The notes: generated by a model from the letters alone, not told the origin. Shown: positions 1 to 9,057, numbered from the stretch's first letter. The stretch: 64,000 nt of DNA from CSP1-1 sp035620615 (GCA_035620615.1 DASPGM010000005.1:117061-181060), one strand, 5' to 3'. Made by a program: numbers and translations.

Positions 1-225
1 GGTATTTTCAAGATCTTCAATTGCTTGATAAAATTTAGTCACAATTGAATTTAGTTTTTGTTTAATTGTCACATATTGCTCAAATGTGCTTGAAGGAGTC
101 AAGGTAGAATTTAATTCCTGTTCAACTTTGACTATTTCGTTTTTAAGATTGATTATATTTTTGAATTTAGATACTACCATTGGAAGTTTTTCATTTGCTG
201 TAGTGATGGTAAAATAAGAAAACAT
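1..225 (-). CDS. DUF2203-like protein, N-terminal part (runs off left edge)
   Basis: Reverse-strand reading frame open from an ATG at 225 to the window edge, 75 codons, so the C-terminus is missing. The N-terminus MFSYFTITTANEKLP resembles the start of DUF2203 proteins (aromatic-T-x-x-x-A-N-x-x-L-P), followed by a helical, coiled-coil-like stretch with regularly spaced Leu/Ile and Glu/Lys. The family's function is unknown. An internal ATG at 180 is possible, but it would remove the most family-like part. Confidence 0.7.
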   Translation of the reverse strand, partial: MFSYFTITTANEKLPMVVSKFKNIINLKNEIVKVEQELNSTLTPSSTFEQYVTIKQKLNSIVTKFYQAIEDLENT

Positions 226-323
226 ATATTTTCTAAAAATTTTGGTTATTAAAAAGCTATTTCAAGACTAAAAATATCAAAATTTAGATTCATGTTTATT
301 ACCCAATTGCCTTTACGGAAATT

Positions 324-608
324 ATGAATGAAGAAGAACAATTAGAGCAACTAATCAACCAGACCCTGGATGGGGCACTGGCTACCATTCCTGCCCATTT
401 GCAGGAAATTGAACAAAATAATGATATAATTAAAGTTGAAAATTCCAATGAATTTGTGTATGGATTAATTATTGGTTCAGCCTTAACAACTGGAATTATG
501 GGGCTAGTTCAGATTAAACAAGGCCTTCCAACTTCAGAGGATCAGATAAAAATTAGAGACTTGGTTTACAAAAAAATACCTCAGATAAGAGAGAGAATTT
601 TTGGCTAA
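324..608 (+). CDS. conserved small protein of unknown function, one possible membrane segment
   Basis: 94 residues. The N-terminal half is acidic and Gln-rich. A Gly/Ala/Ile-rich stretch at about residues 46-62 (FVYGLIIGSALTTGIMGLVQ) could be a short membrane or hydrophobic helix, and the tail is basic. I do not recognise a family. It stands alone, divergent from the DUF2203 gene and just upstream of the structured element at 616-670. Confidence 0.6.
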   Translation: MNEEEQLEQLINQTLDGALATIPAHLQEIEQNNDIIKVENSNEFVYGLIIGSALTTGIMGLVQIKQGLPTSEDQIKIRDLVYKKIPQIRERIFG

Positions 609-615
609 ATAAAAA

Positions 616-670
616 AAATCCGAGGGGAAATAGGATTTCTATTGGGATGAGAGCATGGCCCCCCGGATTT
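616..670. ncRNA. candidate structured RNA: 12-bp closing stem with inner hairpin
   Basis: Positions 616-627 pair with 659-670 over 12 bp with one A/C mismatch (623/663), and four consecutive G:C pairs close the inner end. Inside, ATAG (629-632) can pair with CTAT (638-641) around a 5-nt loop. It is a GC-rich island in very AT-rich intergenic DNA, which in AT-rich archaea often marks structured RNA. It lies 8 nt after a stop codon, so it could instead be a terminator or 3'UTR element of the upstream gene. Strand unknown. Confidence 0.4.
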
Positions 671-800
671 CATTTGCTTGTAATAATAGTATAGAAGAAT
701 TACCTGATATCTCTGAATATGTCCAAAAAAAGACAGACATACTAGGAATAAAATATCCTCAAAACCAGTAAAAATTTGTAAAAATTATACCTATTATCTC

Positions 801-899
801 TTAATTTCCCTTGGGTTTGTCTTTACATTCATAACAATCACAGCCTCCCCTAGCACATTTTGCATGGTCCTTGTTTTTGCAAAAAAAGCACCTACCCAC
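801..899 (-). CDS. tiny Cys-rich putative zinc-binding protein (32 aa)
   Basis: GTG start at 899, the only usable start after an in-frame stop. Six Cys occur in 32 residues: CFFC at 4-7, then C15, CDC at 20-22 and C25, with His12. This spacing suits binding of one or two metal ions. The tail is Lys/Pro-rich. Too short for most gene finders; supported by Cys density rather than by a known family. Confidence 0.5.
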   Translation of the reverse strand: MGRCFFCKNKDHAKCARGGCDCYECKDKPKGN

Positions 900-981
900 A
901 CTCTATAGAATAATGCATAACTCTTAAAGTTTAATGTAAAAAAGAGAAATTGATGATTTCTTTATACAACAACAATCATCA

Positions 982-1137
982 TCAAGTAACCAAGTTCTTT
1001 TCGTTTCTCTTTGATATTTCCCGAAGAACCCTTTCATGTAACTGATCAATGTACGCCATTTCGTCTGATGTTAGATCTCTTTTTTCTTTAATGGCGTGGT
1101 CAATCAAGTCTAGCATGTCTTGAGACTCTACAAGCAT
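982..1137 (-). CDS. small charged helical protein (51 aa), unknown function
   Basis: ATG at 1137 to TGA at 982. The sequence is charged and predicted almost fully helical, beginning MLVESQDMLDLIDHAIKEK. Its composition is protein-like and the frame is free of stops, but I recognise no domain. It may be a small regulatory or adaptor protein. Confidence 0.5.
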   Translation of the reverse strand: MLVESQDMLDLIDHAIKEKRDLTSDEMAYIDQLHERVLREISKRNEKNLVT

Positions 1138-1307
1138 TACAGATACGATATTTTGCTATGAGTTTAATGTAAAGAATTGAATTCTTTGATATTTTAGCTC
1201 ACTTAGACGCAATAAAGGATAGAAGAACAGTTGAATCTGGCGCATATGAGGCTAAACACTATTTTCAAATCATTAAAATAAACTTCTTTAAAATAAATAC
1301 ATATACG

Positions 1308-1703
1308 ATGTTCTTCTCAGATAATGAGATCCAATTTTTAAATAAAATGGAAGAATGTAGGATTGCTACATCTCATGGAAACATACCTCATGTAAAACCT
1401 GTATCATATATTTATGAGAATGGAGTAATTCTCATTGCCACAGATTATAATACTAGAATGTTCAAAAATCTTCAAAATAATCCTAATGTGGCACTTTCAA
1501 TTGATATCTATAAGGACAAAGCTCATAAAGCAATCTGCCTACAGGGAAAAGCTACAATAATAGAAAACGGGGAAGAGTTTTTAAAATTATATAAAAAATT
1601 CTACGATAAATTTGAATGGGTTAGAAATCAGCCATGGATAGAAAATGAGGCACCATTTATCAAAATTGTACCTTTTGGAAAAACAAGTTGGGGTTTAGAA
1701 TGA
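1308..1703 (+). CDS. pyridoxamine 5'-phosphate oxidase-like (PPOX/FMN-binding split barrel) protein
   Basis: 131 residues with the split-barrel pattern of the PPOX superfamily: an N-terminal helix with 'MEECRIATSHGNIPHVKPVSY', then strands 'VILIATDYNTRMFKNLQNNPNVALSID', and a C-terminal 'IKIVPFGKTSWGLE' that resembles the 'I.i.p..i..Wg' ending typical of F420/FMN-dependent members. The substrate cannot be told from sequence. A second PPOX-type gene lies at 38584-39072. Probably a cytosolic flavin- or F420-dependent oxidoreductase. Confidence 0.8.
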   Translation: MFFSDNEIQFLNKMEECRIATSHGNIPHVKPVSYIYENGVILIATDYNTRMFKNLQNNPNVALSIDIYKDKAHKAICLQGKATIIENGEEFLKLYKKFYDKFEWVRNQPWIENEAPFIKIVPFGKTSWGLE

Positions 1704-1775
1704 TTTTGGCATTAAAATATAATCAGATTTTATTATTAGGAAAAGTCTAATTACTGGATTTAAAATTACGGAAAT

Positions 1776-1961
1776 ATGTTAAAATTCAAATGTAAAGATG
1801 TTGGCTTTGATTGCGGTTTTGTGGCTAAAGGCAAAACTGAGGATGATATTCTCAGTAAATGTGCAGCACATGCAACAAAGGATCATAATATGAAACCTGA
1901 GGATATTACAGAGGAATTAAAGGGTAAAATTAAATCCAAAATTCAAAAATCATGGTTTTAA
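1776..1961 (+). CDS. DUF1059 small putative metal-binding protein
   Basis: 61 residues matching DUF1059: 'KCKDVGFDCGFVAKG', then 'LSKCAAHATKDHNM' and a basic C-terminus. The conserved Cys6, Cys13, Cys29 and His residues suggest a small metal-binding fold. A second DUF1059 copy lies at 55270-55482. The next gene on the same strand (parvulin) starts 60 nt downstream. Confidence 0.85.
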   Translation: MLKFKCKDVGFDCGFVAKGKTEDDILSKCAAHATKDHNMKPEDITEELKGKIKSKIQKSWF

Positions 1962-2021
1962 TTTAAAACTAGAATACTAATCTTCATAAAATAGTATTTT
2001 AATGAAAAACTTAGAGTCGAC

Positions 2022-2300
2022 ATGGCAGACAAAATAAAGTGTTCTCATATTTTAGTAAAAAAACAGAGTGAGGCACTAGCAATACTTGAGAGGATAAAAA
2101 AAGGAGAAAAATTTGGAAAGATCGCTAAAGATTTATCAATTGATTCTGGAAGCGCAAAAAGAGATGGAAGTTTAGGATATTTTGGAAGAGGAATGATGGT
2201 TAAACCATTTGAAGAAGCAGCATTTAAGCTTCAAGTTGGAGCAATTTCAGAGCCAATTAAAACGGAATTTGGTTATCACATTATCAAAAGGTTAGGATAG
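2022..2300 (+). CDS. parvulin-type peptidyl-prolyl cis/trans isomerase
   Basis: 92 residues, a complete single-domain PpiC/parvulin: 'KCSHILVKKQSEA' (first strand with the active-site His), 'LSIDSGSAKRDGSLGYFGRGMMVKPFEEAAF' and the closing 'GYHIIKRL'. It speeds prolyl isomerisation during protein folding. Thaumarchaeal single-domain parvulins of this type (NmPin, CsPinA) are known, and NmPin has been reported associated with the cell membrane. There is no signal peptide. It converges on the helicase gene, with 1 nt between stops. Confidence 0.93.
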   Translation: MADKIKCSHILVKKQSEALAILERIKKGEKFGKIAKDLSIDSGSAKRDGSLGYFGRGMMVKPFEEAAFKLQVGAISEPIKTEFGYHIIKRLG

Positions 2301-2301
2301 A

Positions 2302-3807
2302 TTAGAAATAAGCATCAAGGGCGGTTTTAGGTTTCTCAACATGTTTTAGTAATACTTTGGACATTTTTTCTCCCATGTTTTTAGCTGAAGTAATTTTTCT
2401 TTTGCCAATCCAATAGTATGTTTCGTCAATTGTATCTTTAGCAATTAATACAATTAATTTTCCAGCATCTTTTCTTCCCGTTCGTCCTCTCCTTTGTATA
2501 TAACGAATAGAGCTTGGAACATTATCATAAAAAATTACATGATTCACTTCTGATATATCTAGTCCTTCTTCACCAACCCTTGTTGCAATTAATACTTTAA
2601 ATGCACCATCACGAAATTTTTGCACAGTTTCAATTTGCTTTTTTTGTTTTAATCCAGTTTCTCCTGCTTTACCAATTAAAAATCCAGATGCAATCCCCAT
2701 ATCAGTTAATTTTTTATGAATGACGTCAACTGAATCCCTATAGCTTGTAAAGACTAGAGATTTGCCTTCTACTGACTGTAAAATCTCTTTTAGTTTTGGA
2801 ATTTTGCTGTGTTCAATTCCTTTATCTTGAGCCGCCTTTGCCAAAAGAATTGCTTGAGTAAAGTTATGATCATTTTCAAATAAATCACGAACGCCAATAC
2901 CTTTTTTCTTACTTGCTCTATCACAAAATCTAAGAAAGGGAGTTATTCCATGGGATTCAAAAATACTTAGTGCATAATGGATTCTGATTGCGGTAAAGAG
3001 GGGTTTTGCACAACGACGATTCTGTCTTAAAACATATTCTCGTAGTCGAAGTAGGTGGGAAAGAGATCTACTATCTTGAATGTTTGCACCGTTTCGTTTT
3101 AATTCATTATATCTTTCTTCAAGTGCTTTTTTTATCAAGCTTTGAATATGCTTCATCTCTGGTGGCAATTCTACATTAATCCATTCTGTTTTTGTTTCCT
3201 GTATGTATGGTTTAACGTCTGGGCTATCTTCTGTTCTTTGGGCTATACTTGAAATTCTAAGAGTTCTAATAAGCTCAGTTGCTTTTTCTTTCTCACTAGG
3301 TAGGGTAGCCGTCATACCCATAATTCTTGCATTAGAGCTAGCAAATCTTTCTGCAATTCCAGAATAGGCATAATCTCCAATAGTTCTATGGGCCTCATCA
3401 AAAATAATTAGATTAAATTGTTCAGTTGAAACAATTTGGCGGTCTAAATCATTTTTTGTAATTTCTGGAGTTGCACAAATTACACTATTCATCCAAAGCT
3501 TTTTTCTTTTGTTTAAGGGATCCTCGCCTGTAATTAATGCAATATCTTCAATTGTCAAATTATTTTGTAAAAATTCATAATGTTGATTGGAAAGTACCTT
3601 AGTTGGGGCTAGAAATAATATTCCTCCAGTACCTTTTGAAAGAAATTCGGCTATAACTTGAAGAGCAACAGTAGTTTTTCCAAGACCAGTAGGCAAAACA
3701 ACAAGACAGTTTTCTGATTTTGCCTGATTGGCTAAATTGACTTGATAATCTCTATTCTCAATAGTGTTTTTTTGCAAAAATCGATGTTCGAGGTATTCTG
3801 AAGACAT
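2302..3807 (-). CDS. Hef/FANCM-type superfamily 2 DNA helicase (no nuclease domain)
   Basis: 501 residues. Walker A 'LPTGLGKT' at about 38-45, DEAH box at 137-140, 'SATLP-like' motif III (GMTATLPS), an insert domain at about 200-300, and motif VI 'QRRGRTGR' at about 438-445. This order matches archaeal Hef/eukaryotic FANCM helicases, which remodel stalled forks. Euryarchaeal Hef carries a C-terminal XPF-type nuclease; this protein ends about 55 residues after motif VI and lacks it. The last eight residues, KTALDAYF, resemble a PCNA-interacting box with K in place of Q. Confidence 0.9.
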   Translation of the reverse strand: MSSEYLEHRFLQKNTIENRDYQVNLANQAKSENCLVVLPTGLGKTTVALQVIAEFLSKGTGGILFLAPTKVLSNQHYEFLQNNLTIEDIALITGEDPLNKRKKLWMNSVICATPEITKNDLDRQIVSTEQFNLIIFDEAHRTIGDYAYSGIAERFASSNARIMGMTATLPSEKEKATELIRTLRISSIAQRTEDSPDVKPYIQETKTEWINVELPPEMKHIQSLIKKALEERYNELKRNGANIQDSRSLSHLLRLREYVLRQNRRCAKPLFTAIRIHYALSIFESHGITPFLRFCDRASKKKGIGVRDLFENDHNFTQAILLAKAAQDKGIEHSKIPKLKEILQSVEGKSLVFTSYRDSVDVIHKKLTDMGIASGFLIGKAGETGLKQKKQIETVQKFRDGAFKVLIATRVGEEGLDISEVNHVIFYDNVPSSIRYIQRRGRTGRKDAGKLIVLIAKDTIDETYYWIGKRKITSAKNMGEKMSKVLLKHVEKPKTALDAYF

Positions 3808-3969
3808 CCTAACTAGATTAAGAATTAAGTTTTATTGATTTTATGGTTTCGTATCAGTAAATGATAGCTATTACTCAAATATCAATCTCATAATGCCATG
3901 ACAGCAGCTGAAATTATGACTGTAGGGCTAAATTCAAATTCATATATTATAGGAAACGTCATTTTTACT

Positions 3970-4506
3970 GTGAGTAATTCCTTTGAAAGGCCAACATGGG
4001 ATGAATATTTTATGTTACAGGCAGAGCTGGCCAAATTACGTTCTAACTGTATGACTAGACATGTAGGAGCTGTAATAGTTAGAAATCATAGACAGATTGC
4101 AACTGGATATAATGGAACGCCTCCTGGGGTAAAAAATTGCTTTGAAGGGGGCTGCAAGCGATGCCAGCTAAGAATGGAAGGAAAAATAGAATCAGGGGCT
4201 TCATTAGATAGATGCCTTTGCAATCATGCAGAGGCAAATGCAATTATGCATTGTGCCATTTTAGGAATTGAAGCAGGCTCAGATGGGGCAATTTTGTATA
4301 CAACATTTGTGCCATGTCTAGAATGTACAAAAATGGCAATCACAATTGGCATTAAAACGATAATTTGTCTTGATACGTATCCTGAGACAGATTATGACCT
4401 AATCGAGGAAGCAGGAATTAAAGTAGTAAAACTTGAAAAAGAAAAAATTGATTATTGGGCTAAAAAATTAATTGAAAATCATCATGAAAAGTTAATTCCC
4501 AAATAG
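3970..4506 (+). CDS. dCMP deaminase family protein
   Basis: Zinc deaminase with 'HAEANA' and 'PCLECTK' motifs, which supply the His and two Cys zinc ligands and the catalytic Glu, plus an upstream Cys cluster 'CFEGGCKRC'. It converts dCMP to dUMP for dTTP synthesis. An ATG at 3898 gives 202 residues, but the first 24 do not look like the family. A TATA-like CATATATTATA at 3941-3951 sits about 25 nt before the in-frame GTG at 3970, which suggests a leaderless transcript and a 178-residue protein. The polymerase gene follows 8 nt downstream, a sensible dNTP-supply and replication pairing. Confidence 0.9.
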   Translation: MSNSFERPTWDEYFMLQAELAKLRSNCMTRHVGAVIVRNHRQIATGYNGTPPGVKNCFEGGCKRCQLRMEGKIESGASLDRCLCNHAEANAIMHCAILGIEAGSDGAILYTTFVPCLECTKMAITIGIKTIICLDTYPETDYDLIEEAGIKVVKLEKEKIDYWAKKLIENHHEKLIPK

Positions 4507-4514
4507 GTGGATAC

Positions 4515-7067
4515 GTGACCCTACAAGAAACTAAATTAAGTGAAAATCAGACAATTCCTGCATCATTATTAGTATCTGCAACATACAACAGTCAAAGCAA
4601 TTGTGCTGTGTTAAAATTTTATGATCCAAAATCACAAAAAATAATTCTTTGGGAGGACCAAACTAATCATAAACCTTATTGTTACTCAAAGCTAAACCCT
4701 GAGGAATTAGATTTTCTTTCAGATAGAGACGATGTAGAAAAAATCGAATCTGTTAAAAAACATGACATGATAAATGATGATGCAATTACGGTATCAAAAA
4801 TTATTGTATCAAGTCCTCTTGCAATAGGAGGAACTGACAAAAGTATTCGCAATTTAATTGATACGTGGGAATCTGATATAAAATATTACGAAAATTATCT
4901 GTATGATAAATCATTAATTGTTGGCAAATACTATAAAATCGAAAACGGAAAAATAATTCCAGAAAATTTACAAATTACTGATGAAGTTAAGCTGGCATTA
5001 AAAACACTCCTGTGGGATAAGGCAGTAGAAGATGGGATGGTTGATTCAAAAGAATTTCAAAAATACGTAATAGAGTGGGCAGACCTTCTTAATCAACCAA
5101 TACCAAAAATTAAGAGATTAAGCTTCGATATTGAAGTTGAAGTTGAAGTTGGAAGGATACCTGATGCAAAAATTGCAGAAAAAAAAGTTACTGCGATTGG
5201 GTTTGAGGGAACTGATAATTTTAAACAGATTTTTGTTTTAAGGCGGGAGGGCATCGATGAAGGTAAAAATGAATTGCCACCAGATGTAAAAATTCAGTTT
5301 TATGATGAAAATAAAGAAAAAGAAATGATCCTAGATGCGTTTAAAAAAATTTCAGAGTATCCTTTTGTTATAACATACAATGGGGATGATTTTGACATGC
5401 CGTATCTTTATAATCGTGCACAGAGACTGGGAATAAAACAAGAAGAAAATCCATTTTACATGATGAGGGATTCTGCAACTCTAAAAGAGGGAGTGCACAT
5501 TGATTTGTATCGAACACTTTCAAATCGGTCATTTCAAATTTATGCATTCAGCCACAAATATACAGATTTTTCATTAAACAGTGTTTCAAAAGCTCTTCTT
5601 GATGAAACTAAAATTGATTATGGAATTGAGCTTGTTGATTTGAATCTATACCAGACAGCAAATTATTGTTATAATGATGCCAGATTAACATACAAGCTAA
5701 CCAGCTTTAACAAGGATTTATTGATGAATTTGCTAGTAGTAGTTTCTAGAATAGCAAGAATGCCAATTGATGATATTGCTAGAATGGGCGTATCTCAATG
5801 GATTAGGAGTCTAATCTATTATGAACATAGACAGCGAAATGCATTGATTCCAAAAAGAACAGAACTTGAAAAAAAATCAGTTGGAGTAGTAAGTGATGCA
5901 ATAATTAAAGATAAAAAATACCGTGGAGGCCTAGTTGTCGATCCAACAGAAGGGATTCATTTTAATGTGACTGTAATGGATTTTGCCAGCCTATATCCAA
6001 GTATAATTAAAGTCAAAAACATTTCATATGAAACTGTAAGATGTACTCATGAGCAATGTAAAAAGAATACCATACCTCAAACAAATCATTGGGTATGCAC
6101 AAAGCATAATGGCTTGACATCTCTACTAATAGGCTCACTAAGAGATCTTAGAGTAAATTACTACAAACATCTTTCAAAAAATGAAACGCTTTCAGAAGAA
6201 CAAAGACAACAATATGATGTTGTAAGTCAAGCACTCAAAGTAATTCTTAATGCAAGCTATGGAGTTATGGGTGCAGAAATATTTCCATTATATTTTCTAC
6301 CAGCAGCAGAGGCTACTACTGCAATTGGCAGATATACAATTTTAGAGACCATAAAAAGATGCAAAGAGTTAGAAATCGAGGTGTTATACGGGGACACTGA
6401 CTCGTTATTTATTAAAAATCCAACTAGTCAACAAATCCAAAAAGTAATCGAATGGGCAAAAAAAGAGCATGGAGTTGAATTAGAAGTTGACAAGGAATAT
6501 CGATATGTCGTACTTAGTGGCAGAAAGAAAAACTATCTTGGAGTTACAAAAAATGGCAAAGTGGATGTAAAAGGATTAACTGGAAAAAAATCACACACTC
6601 CTCCATTTATTAAAACATTATTTTATGAATTGCTAGATATTTTATCAAAAGTACAATCAGTAGAAGATTTTACAAATGCAAAAAAACAGATTGGCGATAA
6701 AATTACAGAATACGTCAAAAAAGTTGAAGCAAAAGAAATTCCACTTTCTGAGCTTGCATTTAATGTAATGATAAGCAAAACTCCATCTGAATATGTTAAG
6801 ACTGTCCCACAGCATATTCGTGCAGCAAAATTACTAGAGTCAATTCGAGAAATTAAAAAAGGAGATATTATTTCGTATGTTAAAATTATTAACAAGCCAG
6901 GAGTCAAGCCAGTTGAGATGGCAAGACAAGAAGAAATTGATTCTAAAAAATACATGGAGTTTATGGAAAGTACACTAGACCAAATAACCTCATCAATGGA
7001 TCTAGATTTTGACACAATACTTGGCAAACCCAAGCAAACAGGTTTGGATCAGTTTTTCTGGAATTAA
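4515..7067 (+). CDS. polB: family B DNA polymerase
   Basis: 850 residues, GTG start. Exonuclease motif 'SFDIEVE' at about 202-208 and a second Exo motif 'YNGDDFDMPYL'. Polymerase motif A 'DFASLYPSII' at about 489, motif B 'KVILNASYGVMG', motif C 'YGDTDS' at about 625. A proofreading replicative or repair polymerase. The last ten residues contain a canonical PCNA box, QTGLDQFF (841-848). A Cys/His group 'CTHEQCKK...CTKH' lies between motifs A and B. Directly behind the dCMP deaminase. Confidence 0.97.
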   Translation: MTLQETKLSENQTIPASLLVSATYNSQSNCAVLKFYDPKSQKIILWEDQTNHKPYCYSKLNPEELDFLSDRDDVEKIESVKKHDMINDDAITVSKIIVSSPLAIGGTDKSIRNLIDTWESDIKYYENYLYDKSLIVGKYYKIENGKIIPENLQITDEVKLALKTLLWDKAVEDGMVDSKEFQKYVIEWADLLNQPIPKIKRLSFDIEVEVEVGRIPDAKIAEKKVTAIGFEGTDNFKQIFVLRREGIDEGKNELPPDVKIQFYDENKEKEMILDAFKKISEYPFVITYNGDDFDMPYLYNRAQRLGIKQEENPFYMMRDSATLKEGVHIDLYRTLSNRSFQIYAFSHKYTDFSLNSVSKALLDETKIDYGIELVDLNLYQTANYCYNDARLTYKLTSFNKDLLMNLLVVVSRIARMPIDDIARMGVSQWIRSLIYYEHRQRNALIPKRTELEKKSVGVVSDAIIKDKKYRGGLVVDPTEGIHFNVTVMDFASLYPSIIKVKNISYETVRCTHEQCKKNTIPQTNHWVCTKHNGLTSLLIGSLRDLRVNYYKHLSKNETLSEEQRQQYDVVSQALKVILNASYGVMGAEIFPLYFLPAAEATTAIGRYTILETIKRCKELEIEVLYGDTDSLFIKNPTSQQIQKVIEWAKKEHGVELEVDKEYRYVVLSGRKKNYLGVTKNGKVDVKGLTGKKSHTPPFIKTLFYELLDILSKVQSVEDFTNAKKQIGDKITEYVKKVEAKEIPLSELAFNVMISKTPSEYVKTVPQHIRAAKLLESIREIKKGDIISYVKIINKPGVKPVEMARQEEIDSKKYMEFMESTLDQITSSMDLDFDTILGKPKQTGLDQFFWN

Positions 7068-7079
7068 GTGTGTAAGTAA

Positions 7080-7361
7080 ATGTTATTTGATGAATTATCA
7101 CTTGGAATTTTGGCTACTATTGCAGGAATTACAATTCTTGCAGGATGGGTTCCCCAAATTATCAAAGGGTATCGAACAAAAAAACTTGATGATGTTTCAA
7201 AGTATCTTATGATATTAATTGCATCTGGATCAATTTTGTGGTTTCTATACGGGGTAGAGAAAAATGACCCTTACATTATGGGTGTTAATGTAGCTGCCAT
7301 GGTACTTACTATGATTGTTCTAAGTATGAAATTTCTATATGAAAAACGAAAAATAATTTAA
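7080..7361 (+). CDS. SemiSWEET/PQ-loop membrane protein
   Basis: 93 residues with three predicted membrane helices (about 9-27, 43-60, 66-86) and the PQ motif 'AGWVPQIIKGYRTKKLDDVS' at the end of helix 1. This matches SemiSWEET sugar transporters, which work as dimers of a three-helix bundle. The substrate is unproven. It starts 12 nt after the polymerase stop, probably within the same transcript. Confidence 0.88.
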   Translation: MLFDELSLGILATIAGITILAGWVPQIIKGYRTKKLDDVSKYLMILIASGSILWFLYGVEKNDPYIMGVNVAAMVLTMIVLSMKFLYEKRKII

Positions 7362-7433
7362 ATTTATTAAAAAAATTGTTTTTTGAAATGAACATACAAG
7401 TCACTATTACCATAAACTAATAGTATTTGCATC

Positions 7434-7592
7434 ATGGGATTTCAAAAACAGTGCCCAAGTTGTACCAAATATGTATCAATTCCAACTGTAGAAGGAAGAT
7501 ACGAGACTACCCATAGATGTGGCCACTGTGGCTTTGTAATACGCATTCCACCTAAGGAACATGTTATGAAAAGTGCGGATTATGGAGACTAA
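7434..7592 (+). CDS. small zinc-ribbon protein (52 aa)
   Basis: ATG at 7434, TAA at 7590-7592. Two CxxC knuckles, CPSC at 7-10 and CGHC at 29-32, separated by 18 residues, form a classic zinc ribbon. The basic/proline tail ends in acidic residues. No known partner. It lies between SemiSWEET and triosephosphate isomerase on the same strand. Confidence 0.75.
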   Translation: MGFQKQCPSCTKYVSIPTVEGRYETTHRCGHCGFVIRIPPKEHVMKSADYGD

Positions 7593-7607
7593 CCACTTTC
7601 TTTTTAT

Positions 7608-8288
7608 TTGATATCATTACAAAAAAACTCGTTGTTTATTATTAATTGTAAAAATTACGATGAGGTTTCAGGCGAAAAAATTACAAAGCTTGTAAAAACT
7701 GCAAAAAAGATATCACAAAAATATGGTATTAAAATTGCTGTGGCTCCCCCACAACATCTTTTATCAAAAGTAACTTCATTTTCATTACCAATTTTGGCCC
7801 AACATGTTGATGATTCCAAAATAGGTAGCACTACAGGGTTTATGGTTCCAGAGTTGCTAAAAAAATCAAAGATTAGAGGCTCTTTAATTAATCATAGCGA
7901 GCATAGAATTTCTAAAAAAGAAATTGAGCAACTAGTGGTACGACTACGAAAACTAAAGATGATATCAGTTGTTTGCGTCAAGGATGTATCTGAAGCACTA
8001 AAGTATGCAAAACTAAATCCAGATTATATAGCAATAGAGCCACCTGAACTAATTGGTTCTGGAAAAGCAGTATCAAAAGAAAAACCGGAATTAATTACTA
8101 GAGCGGCAACAGCAGTAAAGAGTGCTAAAAACAAAACCAAACTTTTGTGCGGAGCTGGAATTGTATCTGGAGAAGATGTTAAACAAGCTTTAGTTCTTGG
8201 CTCCAAGGGGATACTGGTAGCAAGTGGTATTGTAAAAGCCAAAAATTGGCAAAAAATTATTGAAGAATTTGCCAAGGCAATGGTTTAA
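7608..8288 (+). CDS. tpiA: triosephosphate isomerase
   Basis: 226 residues, the short archaeal form, TTG start. N13/K15 in 'INCKNY' bind substrate, His96 in 'NHSEHR' is the electrophile, and Glu144 in 'AIEPPELIGSG' is the catalytic base. The C-terminal phosphate-binding loops are 'GAGIVSGED' and 'LGSKGILVASGIV'. It interconverts dihydroxyacetone phosphate and glyceraldehyde 3-phosphate; in an autotroph the flow is mainly gluconeogenic. The start sits 15 nt after the zinc-ribbon gene. Confidence 0.96.
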   Translation: MISLQKNSLFIINCKNYDEVSGEKITKLVKTAKKISQKYGIKIAVAPPQHLLSKVTSFSLPILAQHVDDSKIGSTTGFMVPELLKKSKIRGSLINHSEHRISKKEIEQLVVRLRKLKMISVVCVKDVSEALKYAKLNPDYIAIEPPELIGSGKAVSKEKPELITRAATAVKSAKNKTKLLCGAGIVSGEDVKQALVLGSKGILVASGIVKAKNWQKIIEEFAKAMV

Positions 8289-8436
8289 AATCCCCTATTT
8301 TTTCATTGACTAAACGAAAATTCACACTAGGTTATTTAAGAAATTACAAGTTTTCAGACTACATTTGTTATGAATTGTAAAATATGGATCAGTTAATCCA
8401 GTTCCTTTAATTACTACAATATGAATTTCTCATTTA

Positions 8437-9057
8437 ATGACTAAAACAATAACATTTGCTATCACAGCTTTTTTGGTAATAGGATTAGCAACATCCCCAG
8501 GACTTCAAAACGCAATGGCAAAAAGTAATTTTGTAATATGCGCAGACACTATCATTGACAATCAAGTGGTTAATTCAGGGATACTAGTACCTTCTGGAAC
8601 AAATTGTATTATTTCTGAATCTACAATTAATGGAGGTATTACTATTGAAAGCGAATCTGGATTAATATTAGAACAAAGTACCGTAGTTGGAAAAGTTGTA
8701 GCGAATAATGCTGATGCTTTTCTTATTTCTGATAGTACCATCTTTGGGGACTTACTATTAAATAACGTAGCAGGAGGCTCAGCGGCATCTGGAGAAAACA
8801 CAATACATGGAGATGCCATAGTTAAGAAAGGAGGAACATTCGCTTTAACAGGTACATTAAACGGAAATCTTGTACTGAATGAAGCAACCTTTGCTGTAGG
8901 GGGCTTGATTAATGGAAAAGTAACCATAACAGATACGGTTAATGGAGGATTTGTCGATACAACAATTACTGGAAATGCAATGTGCAAGGGAGACAATAGT
9001 TCACTATTTGTTTCTAATATAACATATCTTGGAAAAGTAAAAGGCTGTCCAGTCTAA
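8437..9057 (+). CDS. secreted beta-solenoid (bactofilin-like) protein
   Basis: 206 residues. Sec-type signal peptide (hydrophobic 6-22, cleavage likely after 'NAMA' near 28). The mature part is a string of short repeats of the type 'V-x-G-N/K-x-x-I/V...S-T-I/V' (for example STINGGI, STVVGKV, STIFGDL, NTIHGDA, GTLNGNL, GLINGKV), as expected for a right- or left-handed beta-solenoid like bactofilin or polymer-forming proteins. Cys at 35, 53, 183 and 204 may form disulfides. Probably an extracellular structural protein; the function is unknown. Confidence 0.75.
   Translation: MTKTITFAITAFLVIGLATSPGLQNAMAKSNFVICADTIIDNQVVNSGILVPSGTNCIISESTINGGITIESESGLILEQSTVVGKVVANNADAFLISDSTIFGDLLLNNVAGGSAASGENTIHGDAIVKKGGTFALTGTLNGNLVLNEATFAVGGLINGKVTITDTVNGGFVDTTITGNAMCKGDNSSLFVSNITYLGKVKGCPV

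Noticed and set aside
3898..3969. Upstream start of the dCMP deaminase
   Set aside because: The added 24 residues do not resemble the family and contain the TATA-like sequence that fits the GTG at 3970.
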